The position numbers and the translations under genes are program-made. A stretch of 64,000 nucleotides of DNA from Whitmania pigra. Its lineage: Eukaryota > Annelida > Clitellata > Hirudinida > Haemopidae. Shown here in pieces: positions 54,523 to 62,535 of this stretch (position 1 is its first letter; each line of letters starts with the position of its first letter). The notes beneath the pieces are model-generated. The model did not search any database and was not told where the DNA came from. It was given only the letters and a program-made list of their open reading frames with translations. Where the stretch lies: contig JAJTWR010000067.1 in the NCBI GenBank assembly GCA_021613335.1, forward strand, positions 1,890,001 to 1,954,000, given 5' to 3'.

Positions 54523-57500
54523 GTTGTTGTTATTGTTATACTGTCACATTTAGGCTATTTATAGTCGGGTATTTCCAAACATTTTTTGCCGCGCCCATTA
54601 GTTAACGTCCATCTAGTTCTTTCTAGTAAGGAAATCATTCTTCCCACATTAAAAATTACTCCGCACATACACAAACATACACGAAAACAAACATCCCTGG
54701 TAATTCTGCTCAACCGAAGCAATCACTTCACACGCACAAAGTCTCAGGCACATCCACCGACGTACAAAGACTGTTGTCTTTCCAGGTCCTTCCAGAGGAA
54801 TGCGGACGGAAAGGAGGGTCATGATTGGCTGTCTCATCCAGGTCACAGCAACAATGAGGTCACAACAATAGACTTTCCTTAGAAAGCGAAAGTGATTAAT
54901 CACTTATTTCGCTTCGTGGGTTTTTGTCTGTCTGAGGTCGGAGTGTCGGTTCGAGAAACGGGTGTTGTGTCGGCGTGGGATTTTGAGGTTACGAACTAAC
55001 GACCATAATCTATGCTGATGATGATGGCGATGATGACGATCACGAAGGTTGCACAAGAAGAGCAGGTTAAGCAGGATGTGTGAACAGATTTTTAATCAGA
55101 ACGATTTGCAACTTTCAATTAAAATGATGAAAGAAGAAAAGAGTAAGTGAATGATGATGATGATGATGATTGTTGGTTATGACGATGGTGATAATGATGA
55201 CGACGATAGCTTGTATGTACGTATGGATGTAAAGATAGATAGATAGTCCACTCGACAGACGCAAGGTGTGAAAGGAATAAAGCATTAATAACGATCTTAA
55301 CCTGCCATTCATCACTGCTTACCCAAGACCTCAGAGTTCAATACCTGGAAACTCTAGCCCCAGGCTATCATAAGTTACAAAACATCACCAATGAATCGTG
55401 ATAACGATGATGATGATAATGACGTCTTCAATGATTGTGATGATGATGATGACCACTAACCTGATACGATGGCGTAGAACAATTCTCCATTTAGACCCTC
55501 ATCATCATCAGCTGCCTGCACCTTGGCTACCCAATCCCCACCCTTAAACAGACTGGGTGACCTGAGGACGGCTGAGTAGCTGTCAGATGGGTAGAATTTT
55601 GGGCGGTTGTCGTTCTCGTCCAATAGGGTGATGAGGATCTGGGTCAAGCCCTTCTTAAAGGGCACGCCCTGATCCCTCACCGAGACGAGGAGCAAATGAG
55701 AGGATAGCTTCTCAAAGTCCAACTCTCTCTGAGTTGTTATCTCGCCTAATTAATTATTCATAACAATGATGTTATAATTAGTGGATAAAAATGTATTGCA
55801 AAGTCACTAATTGATAGTAATATCACAACTTGATAATACTTGATAAACTGTGATGTACCTGTTTGTGGGTTGATTATGAACGCATCGAGGCTCAGCGGGT
55901 TCCTGGCCCCCGAAATTGAGAAGAGAAGCCTCTGATCCCCACTAAAGTCAAAGCCCTCCACACGTCCTAAGCTGGATCCTGGTGGAATGAGCTCAGAGAC
56001 GTTGGAAAAATGGAGAGATTGTGGCGAGGAAAAGTGAGGAGAGTTGTCGCTGGAACTGAAGACCTTAATATGTACCTGCAAAATTCATTGATGATGATGA
56101 TGATGATGATGGGAGTGTTGATAATGATGCGACGATGGCGGTGATGACGACGAAGGAATAGTAACTAAAAACCAGGGCAAATGTCTGTCGACCACGTAAT
56201 ACCCTGGAGTGTTCTGCTTTATTCTTGAATCACCAATGTCAACCTCAAAGTCGCCATCATCATCATCTTCGTTTTCATTATTTTCATTGGATCTATCTTG
56301 TTGTAAATCATCTAATGGCTGTCATTATCTCCTCGTCTGGTCGCCACGCACGCGATTACCGCCATCATCATAACCACCACCAACACCATCATCACCGCCA
56401 TTAGCATCATGACCTCGACCATCATCATCACCACCGCCACCACCATCATCACCATCGCCATCATCATAATCAACAACAACACAAGCCGAGCGGCAGGAAA
56501 TAGATTGTGCGCATAGCGACTGATTCTTTTTTATGATTGCCTCAGGCATTCAATGACCGGATTATGATGATGACGATTATAGTCGCCATCATCCATATCA
56601 TTATCATTATCAGTTTTATTAACTTTTTACACTTATTGTTACTGTTTTCGCAATACAATTCGAGAATAAACTTTCATCAACTCTCGAATTACTATTACCA
56701 CCACCACAACCCCCATCATCATCACCACAACCATCATCATCATCAGCCCCGTCACCATCTCAAAAAACCTGCTACACGAAATTTGCTTTAACTCGACAAT
56801 CGTAAAAATGAAAATAAACAAAAAACCCACGGAACCGGAAAAAACCCTAAATTTCTATATTTAGAACAGCTCTTTGTTTACGAATCACGTTTCAAAATGT
56901 TAATTTATCTCGAAATAATTTTACTACGATCCGTTTGAAATTTAATTATAGGCAAATATGATGAGGCTGATGATGATCATCAGATGATGATGTTGATAAT
57001 AATTTTCCAATTCAAATTTAAAAACATAAAAATTGTTAATTTAAGTCATAAATGTTTTTTTTATATCTTCATGGCTTTACTCCTTAAAATTGATGAACAA
57101 CCTGTTATCATCATCATCATCATCATCATCAACAACTTCAGCATTAAAAATCCTTCAACCTTTCTACAAGTCCGTCTATAGATGGCAATACTCCAATACG
57201 TTGGTATTTGGGTCGAGGTCTGTGATGATGATGATGATGATGATGATTACGACGACGAAGATGGTCAACTCACCGTGGTGACGTCATAGTGCCAGCCATC
57301 CGTGACGAGCAGAGAGACGTCATAGTTGGAGTTCAACTTCCGGTCGATCCTTGAGGCAACAACCAGACATCCATTCTCTATGTTCATCGAGAAGATACCG
57401 TCCTTGTTGCCATCTGGAATCACGTCATGATGATGATGATGATGATGACGGTGATGGAAATGACCTTGATAGCGAACGATGATGATGATGATCATGATCG

Positions 57501-59437
57501 TGACGAACACTGCAGAGAATTTTGATCTGCCAGACTGAACAACATCCGGAAAAAAAATAATGATTGACAAACAAGATCAAATATTCCTCCTCATCATCAT
57601 CATCATCATCATAACCATCATCAACACAGTCATCTGTTGTTGCAGCAACGTGTAATTGAAGCTGTTATCTTCATCCATCCTCCAGTCCTTCCAACCATTC
57701 ATCTATCCATTAACCCACATATTCCATCCCTTCATCCTTCCGTCTATACATCGATCGATCCATCCATCCATCCTGTCAGCTTCATAAAACTTCGAATCTT
57801 CTTTAACCACCACCACCACAAACAGGATGAGAAAAACCAGCACTCGCTCACCTGCTATGAAATACCAGAGGACGTCGCCGTCACGATCCGTCGCACCAGC
57901 CACGAGCACTATGCTTCCCACCTTGTCTCTCTCCAGAACCACGTGAGATGAATTGACCACGTCGTCGTTGAAGCGTGGATGGTTGTTGGAGCCCGCCTCC
58001 CTGCTCGGTGGAGGAACTGGAACCGAAACCATGGTAACGATGCAGGTGCTCGACAGCGAGGGAATTCCGTGGTCTGAGACTTTGACCTGTCGAGCGTGAC
58101 GCGAACGATCAGTGCATGAAGACGGGGGAGGAGATTGGCAGGTGATTGTGGGATGACATTACAACGTGACACGTTTATTGCTGTCACGTTGAGTTAATAG
58201 TTCCCCGGATGACTCAATCGCTAACAAGCGTCGTGAAATGAGAGCAGGAGAAATTGTTATTGTCATCATCATCATCATCATAACAACTACCATCACTACC
58301 ATCATCATCATCAAAACCATCATCATCCTCACCATTATAATCGTCGCCGTAATCATAGTCACAATCATCATCATCGTCATCATCATTCAACCTCACAGAA
58401 CACAACATAAAACAGCTACCCACCCCAAAACAGCCCTCCTCCCCCCTACCCACCTTCACGTCGAATCTTCTTCCAGGTTGAATCCAGTTGACACTGGGCA
58501 GAATCATTCCAGACTGACTTTCAATCCTGAATGTCTCAAAAACGTCTCGAGAATTGGTGGATTCCAACTCGTAGATAAGTTTTCCATTCAGTCCCTCATC
58601 TCCGTCTGAGGCAAACGCCCTGACGAAGCCAGGATTCTCGATGACGATTCCGTTCACACCTGTCAATGAAGCGTGACGGTAGGCGGTACTGACGCTAAGG
58701 TTGTTGATGGCGTCAAAACGGCGTAGATCGTGGTAATTGTAATTATTGTCGTTATTGCTGTTATTATTATTGTTGTTGTTATAGTTGTTAATGTTGTAGT
58801 TATTATTGCTGTTCCTGTTGGCTGGTATTAGTCGTTGCAAGAAGTCGAGAGAGGAAGGAATATCGATCTGAGGTCGTTGCAGTTGTTGTTCGTAGGCAAA
58901 CGTCGGAGTGTTGTCGTTGACGTCAGTTACGACGACCGTAACGTAAGTCTTGGAGGTCAGGGACTGATTGAGGCCGTCGGTGATTGAAACCTGAGGTGTT
59001 AAATCAATCAATCAATCAATCAATCGTTAGGTCAATCAGTCGTCAGACCAACATAAAACCAGTTTTCCAAAACAACCTGCTCCACCAATTTTTTTTATCG
59101 GTTTTGAGTAATTACTGAGCAATGAATATTAACTTTTATGTTAACAAATTATGTTAATTAGACTGACCTCCAAAAGATGTTCTGCTTGTTCTTCCCTGTC
59201 CAGTAACCTCCTGGTGGTAGTTATGGCTCCTATGGGTGAAGGTGATGGTTATTACAGTGATGATAATGATGGTGATGATGATGACTATGATGATGATGAT
59301 TGAGTAGTGATGATGACGATGTTGAGGTTGATGATAATGATGATCGTGAGTGTTATGGAAGCAAAGTCTTGCATCCAGAAAGAAAAAAAACACTGACGTA
59401 AAACTCGTTAACCCATATCCGATCTGATTGTATCACC

Positions 59438-59476
<39 letters not shown>

Positions 59477-59492
59477 GTCATCGTCGTCATCG

Positions 59493-59566
<74 letters not shown>

Positions 59567-60252
59567 TACCTGTCACAGAGTTGATTTGAAAAAGTCCTTG
59601 ACTATTCCCAGAGGTAATCTTCATGGTGACGTCGAGTTTGTTGGACCTCCTGCCGTTGTCGTCGTTGTCGCCGCTTTTGTTCGAACTGTAGTCGTCGTCA
59701 TCGTCGCTTCTGACGCCATCATCGTCGTCGTCATCATTATCAGGATCAACGATCTTCAGGATTATCACCGTGGTGCCCTCTGGAGTGTTTTCAGGCACCT
59801 GGTGATGGCATTAGCATGTTATTGAAATTATTATTATTATTGTTGTTGTTATCATTATCATTATCATTATTACAATTGCTGTTGTTATTATAAAAATTGT
59901 GATAACGTAATCAACATTCTGATACAATTATAAAATTTATCCCAATCAATCCGAACAGGTAGCATCATCATCACCACAACTACCATCATCATCAGCACAA
60001 CCACTACCATCAACAGCAGCACCAACACAATCACCATCATAATTATCACCACATCAAAAAGTTGATCTCCTCCAACCTCCACCCTATAGATCATTTCCTC
60101 CGTTTGTGGGGCATTATCATTGACATCGGTGACCTTTACAAACACTTCGACCTTTGAACTCTTCTGAGGTTCACCTGAGTCTGTGGCAGTAACTATCAAC
60201 CAGTAGCTGTCCATGTCCTCTCTGTCCAGAGACACCAAAGTCCTGATGATGC
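28172..60252 (-). CDS. FAT: FAT1/2/3-type (fat-like) giant protocadherin, 3' part of gene
   Basis: FAT cadherins are giant adhesion receptors that shape epithelial polarity and cell movement. About 40 minus-strand exons give roughly 4,450 codons. In transcript order they are 60252-60077, 59798-59570, 59229-59168, 58990-58454, 58086-57852, 57413-57274, 56075-55859, 55745-55461, 48356-46788, 46621-46413, 46129-45922, 45245-44949, 44764-44756 (uncertain), 44567-44431, 44119-42949, 42676-42408, 42198-42024, 41809-40863, 40640-40353, 39935-39779, 39569-39317, 39114-38976, 38668-38407, 38185-37971, 37617-37486, 36885-36742, 36548-36378, one 380-bp and one 254-bp exon from the duplicated block, then 33991-33878, 33788-33631, 33525-33404, 33308-33040, 32916-32770, 32606-32448, 32247-32050, 31917-31701, 31504-30871, 30643-29653, 29569-29037 and 28789-28172. 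Domain order is cadherins, post-cadherin region, laminin G, EGFs, membrane span, tail. This, and GRIQFRFDCGGGPG in laminin G, fit the FAT1-3 group rather than FAT4. The first cadherin repeats lie past the window. Confidence 0.93.
31701..31917 (-). CDS. FAT: FAT-like transmembrane exon
   Basis: The exon encodes a hydrophobic span (IPIIIFTAILASLLLISLFM), then CKCCFGKQKDK, a Cys-rich basic stop-transfer stretch. The upstream exon ends at the consensus donor ACAG|GTGAGT at phase 1, but this exon needs phase 2. The next GT, four bases downstream (GGTGA|GTTG, exon end 32046), would restore the frame. The exact junction is therefore uncertain. Confidence 0.85.
32050..32916 (-). CDS. FAT: FAT-like EGF domain exons
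   Basis: Exons 32916-32770 and 32606-32448 encode EGF repeats CSGQCLNGGTC.CRCQPRFSG and CKNGGTCLGDDDLPCQC, with one EGF split across their junction (ISNPCLNGGTCTNHRDKYNC). Exon 32247-32050 has a calcium-binding EGF start (DVDECLTHPCPHLSRC), then GYLPPWRITSEEVF, which matches the QYVSTPWNIG segment just before the membrane span of FAT1. Confidence 0.93.
33040..33991 (-). CDS. FAT: FAT-like laminin G domain exons
   Basis: Exons 33991-33878, 33788-33631, 33525-33404 and 33308-33040 join in frame. The first is short and Ser-rich with four cysteines (PSCEEV, SSCFGDGCH), in the place of the EGF domain that precedes laminin G in vertebrate FAT1. The others encode the laminin G fold: FSGKSFASWHLSV, VDYSILEVDNGRIQFRFDCG, ITISDGQWHAISVERIDR, SDLVYFGGEV and FVGCLKDVEF, ending ETGCIEEYFVK. 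Confidence 0.93.
34122..36158 (-). CDS. FAT: Duplicated FAT-like post-cadherin exons (2 copies of T, 3 of R)
   Basis: Two exon types are repeated. T (380 bp: 35861-35482 and 35034-34655) holds the end of the last cadherin repeat (LNQGTYNLTVSVSDGRF) and the start of the post-cadherin region (RESIANVIGVDRREV). R (254 bp: 36158-35905, 35331-35078, 34375-34122) continues it with LRILQILANPCSRNACPRD and SYTFRL.HQCLCKKGMAG. FAT1 has the same order. The copies are 827 bp apart, except that the leftmost spacer is 129 bp longer because of an AAT microsatellite. T copies look identical, as do the two right-hand R copies; the leftmost R has a Thr for Met change. T enters at phase 0 and exits at phase 2, while R enters at phase 2 and exits at phase 1. 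So only one T-R pair can be used in frame. Confidence 0.88.
34403..34645. repeat. AAT-rich microsatellite between duplicated FAT exons
   Basis: AAT and ATAAT runs with a non-repetitive core (about 34430-34560) separate R1 from T1. The equivalent spacers in the other copies (about 35358-35465 and 36185-36258) are pure AAT runs. Confidence 0.85.
36378..39935 (-). CDS. FAT: FAT-like exons carrying the last cadherin repeats
   Basis: Nine exons (39935-39779, 39569-39317, 39114-38976, 38668-38407, 38185-37971, 37617-37486, 36885-36742, 36548-36378 and the junction to the next block) join in frame. Motifs are VPENIPIGK, THLDREKREMHEI, DVNDMTP, AIDNDLGENGL, ASLDREKHDSYVLEV, NVNDNPPSF, DINDNAPTF, EEDVPVGG, QLDREE and DVNDSPPT. 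The exon 36548-36378 ends ASKLDSK at phase 0, which fits the duplicated exon that starts TLDELNQG. Confidence 0.92.
37762..37965. repeat. (ATC)n microsatellite
   Basis: About 200 bases of ATC/GTC triplets follow the donor of the FAT exon 38185-37971, so they lie at the start of that intron. Confidence 0.93.
40353..41809 (-). CDS. FAT: FAT-like exons 41809-40863 and 40640-40353: cadherin repeats
   Basis: The larger exon carries a basic insertion (GQSKRKRDLVRDD), then GLDRERSD, DVNDNDP, AKVMATDPDLGSNGDL, SLDREAEDRYEF and DVNDNWP, all standard cadherin calcium motifs. The smaller exon has VSIREDTPP, YDPDPDSD, RLDREIRDSYRL and DVNDNPPT. The two join at phase 0 within FERKEFEV, a typical position between repeats. 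Confidence 0.93.
42024..44119 (-). CDS. FAT: FAT-like exons 44119-42949, 42676-42408 and 42198-42024
   Basis: These exons encode diverged cadherin repeats. Exon 44119-42949 (390 codons) has KLPTFERKIFEA and NHHAPIFERVFYSI in place of standard DxNDNxP linkers, and a long insertion rich in Asn, His, Gln and Glu (about 43690-43930). Exon 42676-42408 has LYHLTIMAEDGGGKHSRALVEI, a cadherin C-terminal strand. Exon 42198-42024 has paired cysteines in a repeat (FCGVYSMKECAVGDLCGEYF), unusual for a cadherin fold. Phases agree at the junctions. Confidence 0.87.
44431..46621 (-). CDS. FAT: FAT-like cadherin exons with a possible 9-nt microexon
   Basis: Exons 46621-46413 (DDNDNSP; a Thr-rich run), 46129-45922 (VTATDRDVGDNGLVHYEIVG), 45245-44949 (HPPLSTTTRI, SNAPHFETAHY, an Asp-rich run) and 44567-44431 (SIVVLSPLFDRGD) splice in frame. 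Between the last two lies a candidate 9-base exon, 44764-44756, bounded by CAACAG and GTGAGT. Including it keeps the frame and adds three residues; skipping it also keeps the frame. Confidence 0.85.
45546..45627. repeat. (GAAT)n tetranucleotide repeat
   Basis: About 20 perfect GAAT units in a FAT-like intron, between exons 46129-45922 and 45245-44949. Confidence 0.96.
46788..48356 (-). CDS. FAT: FAT-like 1.57-kb exon with several cadherin repeats
   Basis: This long exon encodes about 520 residues and spans roughly five cadherin repeats. Visible motifs are DHGTPPLSS, FEVRENQPPGQFVG, DANDNEP, PLDREAKSHYILKV, DVNDNAP and VVLDREGK. A poly-Ser run from TCATCG-like codons (about 47005-47035) sits near the 3' end, next to GMKCKTSDG. 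The donor is CAT|GTGAGTG. Confidence 0.92.
49832..50920 (+). CDS. RANBP3: RANBP3, Ran-binding protein 3 (single exon)
   Basis: RANBP3 is a nuclear cofactor that binds Ran-GTP and CRM1 and promotes protein export. The frame of 362 residues begins MSDQANVSG and ends at TGA 50918-50920. Family blocks are SSGFTLKPSVLKAP near the N-terminus, an FG motif segment VFGSNLSDKVV (about residues 132-142), and a RanBD1 domain (about residues 205-320) with EENERNIFKVNAKLRVFDK, GCGLLHLNDL, SRLIMRATGTMRVVLNIMLW and KIYLITVTPSDGD. A basic KRHLDEE..SPKRFK stretch follows and may act as a nuclear localisation signal. The gene has no introns and sits in an intron of the FAT-like gene on the opposite strand. Poly(A)-like AATAAA occurs near 51004. 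The protein is shorter than the human one (about 500-560 residues) but its frame is intact, so it looks functional. Confidence 0.93.
   Translation: MSDQANVSGNTQKETKVASPESSNPSEGSSGFTLKPSVLKAPNLSLGSNAFKLQQPKLVVDAPCQQCTENGSDQSYLESETKEKPAEENQVVSVDSKVSSEKPKFSFGEKFTAKMEAPINVELKQQEEIAFVFGSNLSDKVVNAAPAKASASVHEKEEKEEEDEEQFEVHSPERVEEPPSLEESAALQLAKEVKPQLKEVETVTGEENERNIFKVNAKLRVFDKDTQSWQDKGCGLLHLNDLPSDCLDKTPQSRLIMRATGTMRVVLNIMLWPEMLVEKANPKNIKISAVDPNDGIKIYLITVTPSDGDLIYQSVKIRKERMSLVGGQDKVGPAKRHLDEEAEERVSPKRFKVYEEESSQEE
51225..51331 (+). pseudogene. Fragment resembling the RANBP3 C-terminal region
   Basis: The stretch reading AKRHLDEE (about 51239-51262) matches RANBP3 AKRHLDEE (about 50829-50852). The bases differ almost only at third codon positions (GCC/GCT, GAC/GAT, GAG/GAA, GAA/GAG). 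After that the sequences diverge, and the frame stops at TGA near 51331. It is too short to prove homology. It may be the relic of a RANBP3 paralogue that was once under selection, or chance. Confidence 0.35.
51540..52635 (+). mobile_element. Degenerate non-LTR retrotransposon remnant
   Basis: Three blocks in different frames resemble widely spread animal reverse-transcriptase polyproteins. LFDPPKYGEPRVDKVELEEHL, then after a frame shift LEEVRRVIRKSRFG (about 51540-51765), resemble the segment before the reverse transcriptase. IRSIYDQLPFKDNLRRWGL (about 52150-52210) resembles the zinc-finger-like segment after it. KFRYALDNCR, then DAFILIELTVPWEDRIE and AASWWIWEVNGARK (about 52268-52635), resemble the C-terminal domain. 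The catalytic domain itself is missing and stops interrupt the frame, as at TAG near 52425. The family assignment is by recalled pattern, not by alignment. Confidence 0.6.
53214..54227 (+). CDS. ALYREF: ALYREF-like RRM protein with coding repeats (single exon)
   Basis: ALY/REF proteins are adaptors that couple the TREX complex and UAP56 to mRNA export. The 337-residue frame has one RRM (about residues 73-146) with KVVIDNLPDSTSRNDIESLF and RFIDASLAIMKFN, an ALY-like RRM pattern. It also has a C-terminal KEQLDMDLDAYIGDKK that matches the family's UAP56-binding motif (EELDAELDAY). Before the RRM a 19-residue unit, MSRQ.EKEFNEY, occurs twice. After it, about nine 8-residue units (DRHRNMDS and variants, about 53868-54080) form an Arg/Asp-rich tract in place of the usual RG-rich linkers. 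The start is either ATG 53214 or the later ATG 53247. The gene is intronless and nested in the FAT-like intron on the opposite strand. The family call is likely but the protein is divergent; another RRM export adaptor is possible. Confidence 0.72.
   Translation: MQSKPCKQISKMSRQMEKEFNEYRSRDMTKMSRQTEKEFNEYKIARRSRYMTRSAPHSDWDKIISDTETYKRSKCKVVIDNLPDSTSRNDIESLFREAGTINKANVFRNQDGTCSGEILYDRFIDASLAIMKFNKKEIDGKQIKVSRVKDRQETMPQGEIKTDLRARLDEKRHIPNSRKRHYEDDDEERWSAKRIRLSENFDKRPRFNGRDNAWNRNKDIHRNMDSDRRRNMDSDRHRNVDSDRHRNMDSDRHRNMDIDRHRNMDIDRHRNVDSDRHRNVDSDRHWNKDFRRSHKNRSQRSFKRDQRDEVDDSRSTKEQLDMDLDAYIGDKKVRRLC
53868..54080 (+). repeat. Coding 24-bp minisatellite
   Basis: Nine imperfect units of AGGAATATGGACAGTGATAG (plus ACAT) lie within the ALYREF-like frame. 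The period is a multiple of three, so copy number change keeps the frame. Variation among units is mostly Met/Val and Ser/Ile. Confidence 0.95.
54228..55460. other. Rest of FAT-like intron 3' of the ALYREF-like gene
   Basis: An A+T-rich stretch with (ATT)n at about 54465-54535, and poly(A)-like AATAAA near 54317 for the ALYREF-like gene. No further exon is seen. Confidence 0.6.
55461..60252 (-). CDS. FAT: FAT-like exons: 5'-most cadherin repeats in window
   Basis: Eight exons (60252-60077, 59798-59570, 59229-59168, 58990-58454, 58086-57852, 57413-57274, 56075-55859, 55745-55461) join with consistent phases. Cadherin calcium motifs seen are VSLDRED and DVNDNAP (first exon), VPENTPEGT (second), RLLDREE, DVNDNTP, SDGDEGLNG (fourth), and DENDNRP with ADDDEGLNGELFYAI (eighth). 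Microsatellites have entered coding sequence: an Asp-rich loop in exon 59798-59570 from GAT/GAC triplets, and an Asn/Tyr-rich loop at about 58735-58815. The entry phase of the first exon shows an upstream exon beyond 60252. Confidence 0.9.
59445..59566. repeat. (ATC)n microsatellite
   Basis: A run of ATC/GTC triplets directly follows the donor of the FAT exon 59798-59570. Confidence 0.95.
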
Positions 60253-60532
60253 CTGAAATGGAACATAATTAAGTAAATATAAATATCCTAATAATAATAA
60301 TTACTAGTATTATTGTTGTTTTTATTATTAAACCTATTCATGCTTCTTCACTCGATCAATCGATACTGGTAATCGAACCATTATCGTCATCATCATAATC
60401 ATCATCGTCATCACGTAAATTCCAGTCGATTATCATGAACAGCAACAGCTAACTGACATCTCACAAAGACGTGATGAGACAAACACCTGTTCAATAACAA
60501 TGCATGCAGATGGGTTCGTTAGTTGGATGGAT

Positions 60533-60696
60533 GATGGATGTATGGATGGATGGATGGATGGATGGATGGATGGATGGATGGACGGATGGATGGATGGATG
60601 TATGGAAGGATGGATGGACGGATGGATGGATGATGGATGGATGGACGGATGGATGGATGGATGGACGGATGGATGGACAGACGGGTGGATGGATGG
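60533..60696. repeat. (ATGG)n tetranucleotide repeat
   Basis: About 160 bases of ATGG/ACGG units, with a few slips, next to the left arm of the inverted repeat. Frames reading MDGW or HPSI repeats are artefacts. Confidence 0.95.
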
Positions 60697-61064
60697 ATAG
60701 ATGGGAAGGAAAAAACAATTATCGAAGGAATAAATGACGTCATTCACATTGCCATCGATCACATTGACAATCAGAACATCTTCAATCCAGCCATGAGCAT
60801 ATCATCATCATCGTTGTCGTCATCATCAACTCAGCCACCATCATCATCATCATCATCATCGGAAAGTCCTTGAAACCCGAAGACTTGAAGAAGTTGCATG
60901 AGTCATCTTTTAGTGACATTTCTTGACTTCGTGTCAACGAATTGAGATCGACTTCTTGCGTTCAAACAATAATAACAATAACGACAACGACGATGATGAT
61001 TGCTGATGATGATGGCGATGGTTGTGATGATGATTGTTGCGATTGATGAAATTTAGTGGAGGGA
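60685..61064 (+). repeat. Left arm of long inverted repeat
   Basis: This arm is about 93% identical by eye to the reverse complement of 62141-62535. Matching blocks include GAATGACGTCATTCAC (with TAAATGACG here), GAAGAAGTTGCATGAGTCAT and GATTGCTGATGATGATGGCG. The left arm has eight extra bases (TTGACTTC at about 60922-60929). Confidence 0.93.
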
Positions 61065-62140
61065 GGGTGGATGGATGGACGGGATGTGTCGATGGATGAA
61101 TGGTTGTGATGATGATTGTTGATGGTTGCGATTGATGTCATTGATGAAATTTAGTGCTTCTCTCGGATGGGGCGTGGATGTTCAAAACAGTTTTTTTTTA
61201 GATAATTCATCATCGACGTCGTCTTCGCCAAAGCGATCATTATCATCACCGTCCACCACTGTAATAATAATCATTAATATGCATCACCACAGAGTCTCAC
61301 AACCCATCATTAACATAGTTTGGATTATAAAACCTCATGAATTAACAAATGAACACACACGGACATACACATACACACACGACTAATGAACACAATGTCA
61401 TTTCTTCCTTTTTCATCTCAACTTTCTCCTTCTTTCCATCAAACCACTTCTCCACGCTTCAACGATCACAGGTAGAAGCGAACCCATTATTTATTCAGTA
61501 CACCTGTTTTATGCCACCTCGGGGGCTTGGAAAATCAGCGATGCGTAACAATTCCACATTGGATTCATCCGACAACCTACTGTTTACTTCCCGGTGTCGG
61601 GTTTTGATCTCGGATCATTACGACTAGAATAGGGTGTTATAATGTTTGCTTGTGATGTCTGATATTGTTGTTCGTGGTGTTGTAATGATGTTCCCATGGT
61701 AACTAGTGACAATTAAACTGATAACGCGTATAATAACGACGACGATTATCATCACCTAGATCATCATCATCATCATCATCATCATCATCTTGACCTTTCC
61801 ACTTGAACCATATTCCCATTCAGAAGAACCAGTAGAATAGCCTCGGTTCTATCGTCATCATCATCGCAAAGGGTTAGTGGTTACGATGATATTATTGTCA
61901 TCACGACGACGATGATGATTATGGTTGTTGCTATTATTATTATTACTATTATTATTAGTAGTAGTAGTATTACTATTACTGTTATTATAATTATAATTAG
62001 TTAAGCACATCAAAAACAGTCCAATTACAATCCATTATCAAAGCAGACGAGGGCATGTTTAACTTCTGAAACTTTTGACACCACTTTAAAGCATCACAAG
62101 AACCTTACCGTCCCATCTATCCATCCATCCATCCATCCAT

Positions 62141-62535
62141 CCATCCCTCCACTAATTTTCATCAATTACATCAGTCTCAACCACTAACAATCATCATCAC
62201 AACCATCGCCATCATCATCAGCAATCATCATCGTCGTTGTCGTTATTGTTATTATTGTTTGAACGTAAGAAGTCGATCTCAATTCGTTGACACGAAATGT
62301 CACTAAAAGATGACTCATGCAACTTCTTCAAGTCTTCGGGTTTCAAGGACTTTCCGATGATGATGATGATGATGATGGTGGCTGAGCTGATGACGATTAT
62401 GATAACGATGAAGACTGCTCAGGGCTGGATTGATGAGGTTCTGTTATTCAATGTGATCGATGGCAATGTGAATGACGTCATTCATTCCTTCGATAATTGT
62501 TCTTTCATTCCCATCTGTCCATCCATCCATCCATC
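62141..62535 (-). repeat. Right arm of long inverted repeat
   Basis: The reverse complement aligns with 60685-61064 along its length. Both arms end in ATGG/ATCC tetranucleotides on the outside, and in AATTAGTGGAGGG or AATTTAGTGGAGGG followed by ATGG units on the inside. Confidence 0.93.

Larger units (their letters stand above)
48357..55460 (-). other. 7.1-kb FAT-like intron hosting two opposite-strand genes
   Basis: The exon ending at 55461 stops after FYAIVS plus one base, and the exon starting at 48356 resumes with the rest of a Gly codon and NKDHLFEIDQRSG. The join is in frame and in the middle of one cadherin repeat, so both belong to the same gene. The intron contains RANBP3 (49832-50920, +), the ALYREF-like gene (53214-54227, +) and a retroelement remnant (51540-52635, +). 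The rest is A+T-rich and microsatellite DNA without a visible exon. Confidence 0.88.
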
